Source: Oxalicibacterium solurbis
GTDB lineage: Bacteria; Pseudomonadota; Gammaproteobacteria; Burkholderiales; Burkholderiaceae_D
DNA: 64,000 nucleotides
Reading direction: 5' to 3'
Assembly (NCBI RefSeq): GCF_014635845.1
Contig: NZ_BMDP01000001.1
Location: 62,001-126,000 of the forward strand
Shown here: positions 1-9,475 of the stretch, piece after piece
Layout of the letters: each line of letters opens with the position of its first letter
Numbering within the stretch: position 1 is the first letter of the stretch
Program-made: the position numbers and the translations under genes
The notes under the pieces: model-generated
What the model saw: only the letters and a program-made list of their open reading frames with translations
Databases searched by the model: none
Told to the model about the DNA's origin: nothing

Positions 1-1381
1 AACCGCCGAACGCCAGCAGCCATTGCCACATGCGGCGCGACGGCCTTATATGCGCGCAGGCCAGCGCAACGCCCCATGCGATGAAGAAGCAGCGCGCTTC
101 GATATCGATGCGATTTTCGAGTCCAACCGGCAGCAGCCGGTTCGCCCAGAAATAGGCGGCGAAAGCGATCGGCAGGCCGGCGATCACGCCGATGTTCATG
201 CCTTCCACCAGCCGCAGGCCGAAGGTAGGACGTGCGCCGGCCGCGATCGCCTTCGCCTGTCCCTGCCGTTTCTTCACGGCCCACAGCAAGGCACCGGTCG
301 CCACCATCGCGCATCCTGCGAGCCCGCACAGGAAGAACAGGAAGCGCAGCAACGGATCGGAGAAATGCGCCATGTGCAGGCCATACAGCACGCCGCGCGT
401 TTCCGCCGCACCGCTGACCGAATCGCCATGCGATGCAATCAGCTCACCGCTGGTGCCGTTGAACTGCATGGACGGACGCAAATAGGACAGATGTCTGTAG
501 TACTGGCGCGTGACGGAAACCGTCGCATTGGCATCGCCCGGATGATTGATGGTGATGGAAGCGGCCGCGCCCTGCCATTGCTGCTCTGCCCGCTCCACGA
601 TCGGCGCGATTGGCGTGAGTGCCGCCGGCCTGCCGGCAGCCGGCCCGTTCTGCGCAGACGGGAAGACGTCGGCGAAGAATGCCTGCTGATCGCCTTTGTA
701 GACCGTTTCCACACCGCTCGGCATGTACATGAACATCAGCGTGATCAATCCCGTATAGGTGATCATCAGGTGATACGGCAAGGCCAGCACGCCGAGCGCA
801 TTGTGCGCATCGAGCCACGATCGCTGTCCCTTCTTCGGACGAAACGTGAAGAAATCCTTGAAGATGCGCTTGTGCGTGATGACGCCGGTGACGATCGCAA
901 CCAGCATGAACATCGCGCAGAAACCGACGATCCAGCGAGCCCAGCGCACAGGAATGTAATGCAGGTCGAAATGCAAGCGATAGAGGAATTCGCCGCCGCG
1001 CGTTTCGCGTACCGACGGCATCGCGGCACCGGTGGCAGGATCGAGCAGCATGCTCTGGAAGCGGGCCGGCTTTTCTCCCGGCACGGCGCGCGGAATCCAG
1101 CCGATGCGCATCGTCGGCGTGCGGTCGTCCGGCAGTGAAATGAACCAGCGCGTCGCATCCGGCGCCTGCTGCTCCAGTGCACGTACGGCATTTTGCGCAG
1201 CCTGCACGTTGCCGACCGGCGCCGCGGTGGCAGCCTGCAATTCCGGTTTCATCCATGATGAAATCTCGTCGCGGTAATAGGACGACGTGCCGGCCGCGAA
1301 TATCAAAAACAATATCCAGCACACCAGCAGGCCGGACCAGGTATGCAGCCACGCCATCGACTGGCGGAATCCTTCCTTCAT
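1..1381 (-). CDS. PepSY-associated membrane protein (PiuB-like), partial
   Basis: The reading frame starts at the ATG at 1381 and stays open to the left edge, so the C-terminus is missing (at least 460 codons). The start MKEGFRQSMAWLHTWSG leads into a first membrane helix (about 11-31). A periplasmic stretch ends at HFDLHY near residue 137 and is followed by a second helix (about 150-170), a third at about 204-225, a second extracytoplasmic part, and a helix after GLHMAHFSDP. This is the usual PepSY_TM layout, a family linked to iron-siderophore uptake or reduction. It overlaps the upstream gene by ATGA, so the two are translationally coupled, and the pair lies behind a Fur box. Family assignment is firm; the exact substrate is unknown. 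Confidence 0.88.
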   Translation of the reverse strand, partial: MKEGFRQSMAWLHTWSGLLVCWILFLIFAAGTSSYYRDEISSWMKPELQAATAAPVGNVQAAQNAVRALEQQAPDATRWFISLPDDRTPTMRIGWIPRAVPGEKPARFQSMLLDPATGAAMPSVRETRGGEFLYRLHFDLHYIPVRWARWIVGFCAMFMLVAIVTGVITHKRIFKDFFTFRPKKGQRSWLDAHNALGVLALPYHLMITYTGLITLMFMYMPSGVETVYKGDQQAFFADVFPSAQNGPAAGRPAALTPIAPIVERAEQQWQGAAASITINHPGDANATVSVTRQYYRHLSYLRPSMQFNGTSGELIASHGDSVSGAAETRGVLYGLHMAHFSDPLLRFLFFLCGLAGCAMVATGALLWAVKKRQGQAKAIAAGARPTFGLRLVEGMNIGVIAGLPIAFAAYFWANRLLPVGLENRIDIEARCFFIAWGVALACAHIRPSRRMWQWLLAFGG

Positions 1382-1662
1382 GCCCCGCTCCGCAATGCCA
1401 TCAGCAACAGGCCCAACACGGCTGCAGGCGCAACGAGGCCAACCCAGGCACGCCATGCGGTTTTCGCAGCGAAGACCCAGATCGTCGCGCAGGTGTAGAC
1501 CGTGAACGACAGCATCGTCGCCGTCAGCACGGCATCCGCTTTTGCCAACGGCAGCCCCAATGCCAGCACGGCAGTGGACAGCGCAGCGACCACATAGCCG
1601 CCGCCGATGGCCGCCATTGCACGTGCCGCCACCCCAAATTTGTATTGCAATTCTTCTTTCAT
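1378..1662 (-). CDS. DUF3649 small membrane protein
   Basis: A 94-residue protein, start MKEELQYKFGVAARAM, with three predicted membrane helices at about 18-39, 44-65 and 72-90 and a short tail. Proteins of this type (DUF3649) are commonly found before PepSY membrane genes in iron-uptake clusters of beta- and gammaproteobacteria. The stop overlaps the start of the PepSY gene by ATGA. The frame is open further upstream, but the added residues would lie in the promoter and Fur box, so the ATG at 1662 is preferred. Biochemical role unknown; probably an inner-membrane partner of the PepSY protein. Confidence 0.8.
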   Translation of the reverse strand: MKEELQYKFGVAARAMAAIGGGYVVAALSTAVLALGLPLAKADAVLTATMLSFTVYTCATIWVFAAKTAWRAWVGLVAPAAVLGLLLMALRSGA

Positions 1663-1733
1663 CGTTCGGTACCGACGGATTAACTGTGTTGCCTGCCGCT
1701 GCTGCCGTTCCGGGGTAAATCGGATAACAGCGC

Positions 1734-1752
1734 AATAATGAGAATAATTATC
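1734..1752. promoter_or_regulatory. Fur box
   Basis: AATAATGAGAATAATTATC matches the 19-bp Fur consensus GATAATGATAATCATTATC at 16 of 19 positions. It lies 72-90 bp upstream of the DUF3649 start, where it could repress the two-gene operon when iron is sufficient. Confidence 0.8.
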
Positions 1753-1872
1753 GTTTGCATTGTATTGAAAAAGCCGCGGCAAGGCAATCGACACGCTGCA
1801 GCAGCTTGGAATTCCCATGCAACGCACAAAAGAAAAGCGGCGCATTTGCGCCGCTCGATCAGTTGCCCGCAA

Positions 1873-3054
<1,182 letters not shown>

Positions 3055-3384
3055 GCGGAAATTTTCTCGATACGAAATGATGAAACGGAACGTGCCGCAT
3101 TGAGCTTGCTGAATCGCGCCCATATGCAACTTGGTTGCAATTATACATAAATGCAACTTTGTTGCATATTTTGTCGGCACCTGACGATGCACGGTGATTT
3201 GCATGTATCAGGAAAACCGTACAAGCCGATTTCTGATGACGACGAACGGCTTGCCGAAGGGTTGCAAGAAAAATGTCAGCGCCATCCACGTTCTGGCCAT
3301 GGTGCATCACGTGTCGCTCAAAGCACCTGCCATCTGCAAGTTCATCACATCATTGAAAATGCAGCCTTTTCTTCCCGCGTCCGC
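3055..3384. other. intergenic control region upstream of the COG0523 gene
   Basis: 330 bp without a gene. The part near the GTPase gene carries a TATAAT box and two palindromes (3124-3140 and 3151-3167). From 3168 to 3384 I see no convincing gene, terminator or repeat; the end of the metal-efflux operon lies at 3385. Confidence 0.6.
3124..3167 (-). promoter_or_regulatory. twin-palindrome operator flanking a TATAAT box
   Basis: Two copies of a perfect 15-bp palindrome type, TGCAACTTGGTTGCA (3125-3139) and TGCAACTTTGTTGCA (3152-3166), are centred 27 bp apart. They differ only in the central base. On the minus strand a perfect TATAAT (3145-3140) lies between them. A repressor bound to both would cover the spacer upstream of the -10 and the transcription start. 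Given the downstream COG0523 gene, Zur is the leading candidate regulator; that is inference. Confidence 0.7.
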
Positions 3385-6300
3385 TCAATGCCCCACGGCT
3401 TGCCGATGCATCAGCCGGTACAGCAACGGCAACACCAGCAACGTCAGCGCAGTGGACGACAGGATGCCGCCGATGACGACCGTCGCCAGCGGACGCTGCA
3501 CTTCAGCGCCGGTGCCGGTCGCCAGCGCCATCGGCAGGAACCCGAGCGAAGCGACCAGCGCCGTCATCAGCACCGGCCGCAGACGCGTCGCCGCGCCCTC
3601 GCGTATCGCCTCGCCGAGTTCAACGCCCTGCTCGCGCAGGCTGCGGATGAAGGACAGCATCACCAGCCCGTTCAGCACCGCCACGCCGGACAGCGCAATG
3701 AAACCGACCGCCGCCGAAATCGACAGCGGAATGCCGCGCAGCCACAGCGCCAGCACGCCGCCGGTCAGCGCGAACGGAATGCCGCTAAACACGACCAGGC
3801 CGTCACGCACGTTGCCGAACATCGCGAACAGCAGCATGAAAACCAGCGCCAGTGCTGCCGGCACGACGATCTGCAGGCGCTCGGCAGCCGATTGCAGTTG
3901 CTCGAACTGGCCGCCCCAGGCGAGCCAGTAGCCGGGCGGAACCGTCACGCGCGCTGCGATGGCCTGCCGCGCCTGCGCGACGAAGGAACCGATGTCGCGT
4001 CCGGCCACGTTTGCGCTGACGACGATGCGGCGCTTGCCGTCTTCGCGGCTGACCTGGTTCGGGCCAGGTGCCAGTTCCAGCGTCGCCACTTCGGACAACG
4101 GAATGTAGTCGCCCTGCCCGGCCTTTCCGTTCGACTCGCGCGGCAACGCCAACGGTAAACGCCGTATCGCTTCCAGATCGCCGCGCAACCGTTCGGGCAA
4201 GCGCACCACAATCGGAAAACGGCGATCGCCATCGAACAGCGTGCCGGCCTCGCGCCCGCCGATGGCGATCGATACCGCCGCCTGCACATCGGCGATGTTC
4301 AGGCCGTAGCGTGCGGCCTTTTCGCGGTCGATGGCGACGGTCAGCATCGGCAGGCCGGTGGTCTGCTCGACCTTTACTTCGGATGCGCCGGCCACGCCGC
4401 GCAAGACGTCGGCGATGCGCTCGGCGGTATCGTTCAGCACGTCCATGTCGTCGCCGAACAGCTTGACGGCGACGTCGCTGCGCACGCCGGAGATCAGTTC
4501 GTTGAAGCGCAGCTGGATCGGCTGCGAGAATTCGTAATTGCTGCCCGGCACCGATTCTGCCGTCTCGCGTATCGCCGCGATCAGTTCGTCGCGCGATTTG
4601 CGCGGCCTGGGCCACTGATCCTGCGGCTTCAGCATGATGTAGCCGTCCGAAATGTTCGGCGGCATCAGGTCGGAAGCGATCTCCGCCGTCCCGGTGCGCG
4701 CGAAGACGCGTTCGATTTCCGGATGCTTCGCCATCAGTGCCGTTTCCAGTTGCCGTTGCATCGCCAGCGATTGCGTCAGGCTGGTGCCGGGAACGCGCAA
4801 CGCCTGGATCGACAGGTCGCCTTCGTTGAGGCTGGGCACGAATTCGCTGCCCATGCGCGTGGCCAGCAATCCGGCCAGCACCACCAGCACGCCGGCAAAG
4901 GTCAATACGACCGCTGCATTGCGCATCACGCGCTCCAGCATACGCGCGTAGGCAGCGCGCAGGCGCTCCATCCACGCGTATTCGCGCTCGGTGCCGCCGC
5001 GCACGCACAGCGCAACCGCCGCCGGCACGAAGGTGATCGACAGGATCATCGCGCCCAGCAATGCCAGCACCACCGTCGCCGCCATCGGATGAAACATCCG
5101 CCCTTCGACGCCGGTCAGCGCGAAGATCGGCAGGTAGACCGCCATGATGATCAGCTGGCCATAGATCAGCGGCCGGCGCGCCTCCTGTGCTGCCGCGAAC
5201 ACTTCGCGGAAACGCTCGTCGCGCGTCAGTGGCCGGCCGGCGTGCTGCTGCGCATGCGCCAGCCGCCGCACGCAATTCTCGACGATGACGACCGCACCGT
5301 CGACGATGATGCCGAAGTCCAGCGCCCCCAGGCTCATCAGATTGGCGCTGATGCGGTAATGCGCCATGCCGGTCAGCGTGAACAGCATCGACAGCGGAAT
5401 CACCATCGCCGTAATCAGCGCCGCACGGAAGTTGCCGAGAAAGACGAATAGCACAGCGATCACCAGCGCCGCGCCTTCCAGCAGGTTTTTCTTGACGGTG
5501 GTGATCGCCTTGTCGACCAGCACGGTGCGGTCGTAGACCGTCACCACCTTCACGCCGGGCGGCAGGCTGCGATTGATCTCCTGCATCCGCGCATCGACGG
5601 CACGCGACACGGACCGGCTGTTCTCGCCGATCAGCATGAAGACGGTGCCGAGCACGACTTCGCGGCCGTTTTCGGTGGCGGCGCCGGTGCGCAGTTCACG
5701 GCCGTAGCCGACTTCGCCGATATCGCGTATGCGGATCGGCACGCCACCGACATTGCCCAGAATGACGGCGCCGATTTCGGCCAGCGAGCGTACCTGCCCC
5801 GGCACGCGCACCAGCAACTGTTCGCCGCGCCGTTCGATATAGCCGGCGCCGACGTTGGCATTGTTGCGTTCCAGCGCATCGATCACGTTCTGCAGCGTCA
5901 GGCCGTAGGACGACAGTTTTTCCGGCGATGGCGCGACCTGGTATTCCTTCGCCTGCCCGCCTATCGTGTTGATTTCGGTGACGCCGGGCACCGTGCGCAA
6001 CTGCGGCTTGATGATCCAGTCCTGTATCTCGCGCAGGTCGGCCGCCGAATACGGCGTACCGTCCGGCTTCTTCGCGCCATCTTCCGTTTCCACCGTCCAC
6101 AGGTAGATTTCGCCGAGACCAGTCGAGATCGGCCCCATCGCCGGCGTCACGTCGGGCGGCAGATTGCCGCGTACCTGCTGCATGCGCTCGCCGACCAGTT
6201 GGCGTGCGAAATAGATGTCGGTGCCTTCCTTGAAGATCGCCGTCACTTGCGAGATGCCATAGCGCGACGTCGAGCGCGTCTGTTCCAGATGCGGCAGACC

Positions 6301-6522
6301 GGCCATCGCCGTCTCGATCGGGAACGTGACGCGCTGTTCGGTTTCCAGCGGCGAATAACCGGGTGCGGCGGTATTGATCTGCACCTGCACATTGGTGATG
6401 TCCGGCACCGCATCGATCGGCAGCTTCTGGTACTGGTAGACGCCAACGGCGGACATCAGCGCCACCAGGCACAACACCAGCCAGCGATGATCGATCGCAA
6501 AACGTATCAGTCGTTCGAACAT
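3385..6522 (-). CDS. czcA: heavy-metal RND efflux pump, CzcA family
   Basis: A 1045-residue inner-membrane proton/metal antiporter. It has the RND plan of two six-helix halves with large periplasmic loops. The fourth helix carries DFGIIVDGAVVIVEN at about residues 398-412, the D-D-E pattern that distinguishes metal-exporting CzcA/CusA-type pumps from drug pumps. With CzcB and CzcC it forms a tripartite exporter for divalent cations (Zn/Co/Cd). The ATG at 6522 has GGGAGG upstream; a TTG at 6537 is also open but overlaps the czcB stop. Last gene of the metal operon, 11 bp after czcB. The ion range cannot be read from the sequence. Confidence 0.93.
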   Translation of the reverse strand: MFERLIRFAIDHRWLVLCLVALMSAVGVYQYQKLPIDAVPDITNVQVQINTAAPGYSPLETEQRVTFPIETAMAGLPHLEQTRSTSRYGISQVTAIFKEGTDIYFARQLVGERMQQVRGNLPPDVTPAMGPISTGLGEIYLWTVETEDGAKKPDGTPYSAADLREIQDWIIKPQLRTVPGVTEINTIGGQAKEYQVAPSPEKLSSYGLTLQNVIDALERNNANVGAGYIERRGEQLLVRVPGQVRSLAEIGAVILGNVGGVPIRIRDIGEVGYGRELRTGAATENGREVVLGTVFMLIGENSRSVSRAVDARMQEINRSLPPGVKVVTVYDRTVLVDKAITTVKKNLLEGAALVIAVLFVFLGNFRAALITAMVIPLSMLFTLTGMAHYRISANLMSLGALDFGIIVDGAVVIVENCVRRLAHAQQHAGRPLTRDERFREVFAAAQEARRPLIYGQLIIMAVYLPIFALTGVEGRMFHPMAATVVLALLGAMILSITFVPAAVALCVRGGTEREYAWMERLRAAYARMLERVMRNAAVVLTFAGVLVVLAGLLATRMGSEFVPSLNEGDLSIQALRVPGTSLTQSLAMQRQLETALMAKHPEIERVFARTGTAEIASDLMPPNISDGYIMLKPQDQWPRPRKSRDELIAAIRETAESVPGSNYEFSQPIQLRFNELISGVRSDVAVKLFGDDMDVLNDTAERIADVLRGVAGASEVKVEQTTGLPMLTVAIDREKAARYGLNIADVQAAVSIAIGGREAGTLFDGDRRFPIVVRLPERLRGDLEAIRRLPLALPRESNGKAGQGDYIPLSEVATLELAPGPNQVSREDGKRRIVVSANVAGRDIGSFVAQARQAIAARVTVPPGYWLAWGGQFEQLQSAAERLQIVVPAALALVFMLLFAMFGNVRDGLVVFSGIPFALTGGVLALWLRGIPLSISAAVGFIALSGVAVLNGLVMLSFIRSLREQGVELGEAIREGAATRLRPVLMTALVASLGFLPMALATGTGAEVQRPLATVVIGGILSSTALTLLVLPLLYRLMHRQAVGH

Positions 6523-6533
6523 GTGGCCTCCCG

Positions 6534-7733
6534 TCAATGACTGTGCTCGGCTTGCGCCTTGCCCAGTTCCGACTTGACGATGAAACTGCCCTCGGCCGCA
6601 TACCGTGCACCGGTCTGCAGTCCCTCGACGATTTCCACGTGGTTTCCGTCGTCACGCCCGGTCTTCACCACCTGCGGTATGAAACCATCGGCAGTGCGTA
6701 CGAAGACGACGCGCCTGCCATCCACTTCCTGTATCGCATCCGCCGCGACAGCAACCGGAACCTGCGTTTCCTGCGTGGCGATTTCGACGTTGACATACAA
6801 GCCGGGGCGCCAGTTGCCGTCCGGGTTCTGCAACGTCACGCGGGCCTGCGCGGTACGCGTCTGCTGGCCCAGCAACGCGCCGACATAGGCGACCTTGCCC
6901 TGCGCCGACGAATCGAAGGCGGTAGCTCGTACCGTGACGGTTTCGCCGACGCGCACGATATGCAATTCGCTGGCCGGTACCGCGACTTCCGCCCATACCG
7001 TCGCCAGATCGGAAACGGTAAAGACATTCGCATCTGCGGCGACCGCTTCGCCCGGCGCCAGATGTTTTTCGACGACGGTGCCGTCGAACGGCGCACGCAA
7101 TTCATAACGGTTGTAGGCGCCGGCAGTGCTGCCGTCAGCGCCGAGCGCCGCCAGCTTTTGCTGCGCATTCTGCACGGCGATCTCCGCTTCCTGCAGATTC
7201 GCCCGCGCCTGCAGATAATCCTGTTCGGCCGAAATCTTCTCTTCCCATAACTGCTTCTCGCGCTGGTAGATATTGCGCGCCAGCGACAGGCGTTGCCGTA
7301 CCGCCAGCAGTTCGCTGCGCTGTTCGGAAAGCTGCGTGCTGGCCAGCACGGCCAGCACTTCGCCCTTCTTCACGCTCTGGCCGAGATTGGCCGGAACGCT
7401 CTGCACGACACCGGCTAGGCGCGGCACGACATGTGCTGTGCGATCCTGGTTGAAACCGATCTCGCCCGGCAGCGTCACGGTGGTACGGATCGTGGCCGGT
7501 CCTGCTTCGGCCAGCGCGATGCCGGCGGCCTTGATACGGGTGTCGTCGAATGCGGCTGTCGCCGCCTTGCTTTCTTGGCCTTCCGCATGCGTTTGGTTTT
7601 CGGCATGGCCGTGTTCGTCTGCATCGCCGGAAGCATGGTTGCCGCCCAGCAGGATCAGCAAGCCCAAGAGAATTCCTGCGCACAGAATGGCGAGGATGGC
7701 GTAAGTCTGTTTCTTGTTCGGTTTGGTCATCAT
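6534..7733 (-). CDS. czcB: RND periplasmic adaptor, CzcB family
   Basis: A 399-residue membrane-fusion protein that links the CzcA pump to the CzcC channel. An N-terminal membrane anchor (about 10-29) is followed by a His/Asp/Glu-rich stretch (HASGDADEHGHAENQ, about 33-48) likely to bind metal. Then come the barrel-sandwich and coiled-coil hairpin region (about 100-210) and beta-barrel domains. ATG codons at 7733 and 7730 are both possible. It starts 12 bp after czcC and ends at TGA 6534, beside the czcA start. Confidence 0.92.
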   Translation of the reverse strand: MMTKPNKKQTYAILAILCAGILLGLLILLGGNHASGDADEHGHAENQTHAEGQESKAATAAFDDTRIKAAGIALAEAGPATIRTTVTLPGEIGFNQDRTAHVVPRLAGVVQSVPANLGQSVKKGEVLAVLASTQLSEQRSELLAVRQRLSLARNIYQREKQLWEEKISAEQDYLQARANLQEAEIAVQNAQQKLAALGADGSTAGAYNRYELRAPFDGTVVEKHLAPGEAVAADANVFTVSDLATVWAEVAVPASELHIVRVGETVTVRATAFDSSAQGKVAYVGALLGQQTRTAQARVTLQNPDGNWRPGLYVNVEIATQETQVPVAVAADAIQEVDGRRVVFVRTADGFIPQVVKTGRDDGNHVEIVEGLQTGARYAAEGSFIVKSELGKAQAEHSH

Positions 7734-7745
7734 GGCGTTATCCGG

Positions 7746-9011
7746 TCATTGTGCGGAGAGAGGCATCATCGTTTCGGCGACGAATTGCCCGCCGGTCAGG
7801 CGTGTGATGTCGGCGCTGGCGAGATGCGCGTCGAACAGTGTGCGTAGATAGCGTGCGCGAGCTTCCAGCAGCGTGCGTTGCGCATCCAGCACATCGAGAA
7901 AGGCGAACTTGCCGAAGGCAAAGCCCTTGGCTGCGGCATCGTAGGCGCGTTGTGCGCCGGGCAGGATGTCGTCGCGCAGGGATTGCGCTTCGCTGCGCGC
8001 ATTCGCCAGCCGCTGCCATGCCTGCATCAGTTCACTGTCGAGGCGGATTGCAGCGGCTGCCAGCTCATCACGCGCCTGATCGGCGCGGCGCAAGGCCTGC
8101 AGCACATTGCCCTGGTTGCGGTCAAAGAACGGCAGCGGGATCGAGACGCCGATCACGGCCTGATTCCGCCCCATTTCCTCGTCGCGCTTGACGCCGACGC
8201 TAAGCGTCACATCCGGCGTGCGGCGGCTGGTTTCGACACGCGCCAATGCATCGCGGCGCGCCACTTCCTGCCGCGCCTGCTGCAATGCCGGCGATTGCTG
8301 CAATTGCTGCGCCAATGCTTCCTGCGATGGCAATGGCGGCAGGCGCATCAGCTCGCCTTCTGCCTGCGTGAAACGTGGCGCGGCGCTGCCCCAGGTCGCG
8401 GCAAGCTGCCGGCGTGCAATCGCCAGCGCGCTGTCGGCGCGTTCCCGTTCCAGCCGCACATTCGCTTCGGCCACGCGCGCCCGCGTTTCTTCCACAGGCG
8501 AAACGCGTCCGGCCTGCACACGCCTGGCGACCGTATCGGCAGCGCGTTTTGCCAGCATGGCCGACTCTGCCGCCAGCTTCTGCTGCTCCTGCGCCGCCAG
8601 CAATGCATAGAACGCTGCCGTCACCGATGCGCGCGTAGCGGCTTCGCTTGCCTCTACGCCGGCATCGGCAACCGCGCGTGCGCGATCCGCCGCTGCCACG
8701 CGCGCCGCACGCTTGCCGCCGAGTTCGATCGGCTGGTTGAAAAGCAGCGTGGTGGTGCGCGTATCGCGGCGCGTGTCTTCCATCAACAGCGACACATCGG
8801 GATTGGGCAGGACGTCGGCCTGCATGTAGGCGCCTTCCGCCGCGCCGCGTTCGTTTCGCGCGGCCGAAAAGACGGCGTTACGCTGTAGCGCCAAAGCCTG
8901 CGCCTGCGGCAAGGTCACGACGCCGGATGGTTCGATCTGTCGATCAAGGGATTGCGCTGCCACGTTCAGCGGAAGCCAAACGACAGCCAGCAGCAGGACG
9001 AGCCTGGTCAT
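7746..9011 (-). CDS. czcC: outer-membrane efflux channel, CzcC family (TolC-like)
   Basis: 421 residues with a signal peptide (MTRLVLLLAVVWLPLNVAAQ, cleavage after AAQ or near it). Two OEP repeats rich in Ala, Gln and Arg heptads follow, the coiled-coil barrel layout of TolC-type channels. It carries exported metal across the outer membrane. A GTG one codon earlier is in frame, but AGGAG sits 7 nt before the ATG at 9011, which I take as the start. Follows the CzcI-like gene by 89 bp and precedes czcB by 12 bp. Confidence 0.9.
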   Translation of the reverse strand: MTRLVLLLAVVWLPLNVAAQSLDRQIEPSGVVTLPQAQALALQRNAVFSAARNERGAAEGAYMQADVLPNPDVSLLMEDTRRDTRTTTLLFNQPIELGGKRAARVAAADRARAVADAGVEASEAATRASVTAAFYALLAAQEQQKLAAESAMLAKRAADTVARRVQAGRVSPVEETRARVAEANVRLERERADSALAIARRQLAATWGSAAPRFTQAEGELMRLPPLPSQEALAQQLQQSPALQQARQEVARRDALARVETSRRTPDVTLSVGVKRDEEMGRNQAVIGVSIPLPFFDRNQGNVLQALRRADQARDELAAAAIRLDSELMQAWQRLANARSEAQSLRDDILPGAQRAYDAAAKGFAFGKFAFLDVLDAQRTLLEARARYLRTLFDAHLASADITRLTGGQFVAETMMPLSAQ

Positions 9012-9100
9012 CACATTCTCCTAACAGCATGGAAACTGCCTGTGCAGGCAGACCGGAATGCAACGGAACGGCTGGGGAAAAGAAGAAGCGTTCCGCCGTA

Positions 9101-9457
9101 TCAGGCGGCGGAACGATCAGGCTCTCTGGGGCCTTCGGGGATATGGGAGGAGAAGGAAACGACAGGCGGTTCGGCATGGATCGAACCAAGAGGGAGCGTC
9201 ATCGCCGATGCCTTCGCCGGCATCGAGACCGGGCTCAGCGCATGACAGTAACCGCAGTCCGTATGCAATTGCGACAGCTTGCCGGCATGGCTGGATTTTT
9301 CGTCGGTATTCTGATGCTGATGGATATGATGGCCGAAATGCTGCACCGTCGTGCCCTGCTCATGCTGGCAATAGACGGCCGCCGCGCCCCAGGCGAACTG
9401 GAACGGTACGACCACAAGCAGCAGAATGGCGAGCAGTTTTTTCACGGAATGGATCAT
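9101..9457 (-). CDS. czcI: CzcI-like periplasmic metal-resistance protein
   Basis: 118 residues with a signal peptide (about 1-26). The mature part is rich in potential metal ligands: C30, a histidine cluster HFGHHIHQHQ at about 40-49, and DCGYCH around residue 70. Small His-rich exported proteins of this type precede czcC in several czc operons and are thought to tune metal efflux. It sits 18 bp after the P-type ATPase gene, in the same operon. Assignment rests on size, export signal, composition and position. Confidence 0.72.
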   Translation of the reverse strand: MIHSVKKLLAILLLVVVPFQFAWGAAAVYCQHEQGTTVQHFGHHIHQHQNTDEKSSHAGKLSQLHTDCGYCHALSPVSMPAKASAMTLPLGSIHAEPPVVSFSSHIPEGPREPDRSAA

Positions 9458-9475
9458 AACACCGGAATTGCAGAG

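Noticed and set aside
444-1352. 302-codon frame on the same strand as the PepSY gene
   Set aside because: Out of frame with the PepSY protein, whose frame has helices and family motifs; this one is Arg/Cys/His-rich.
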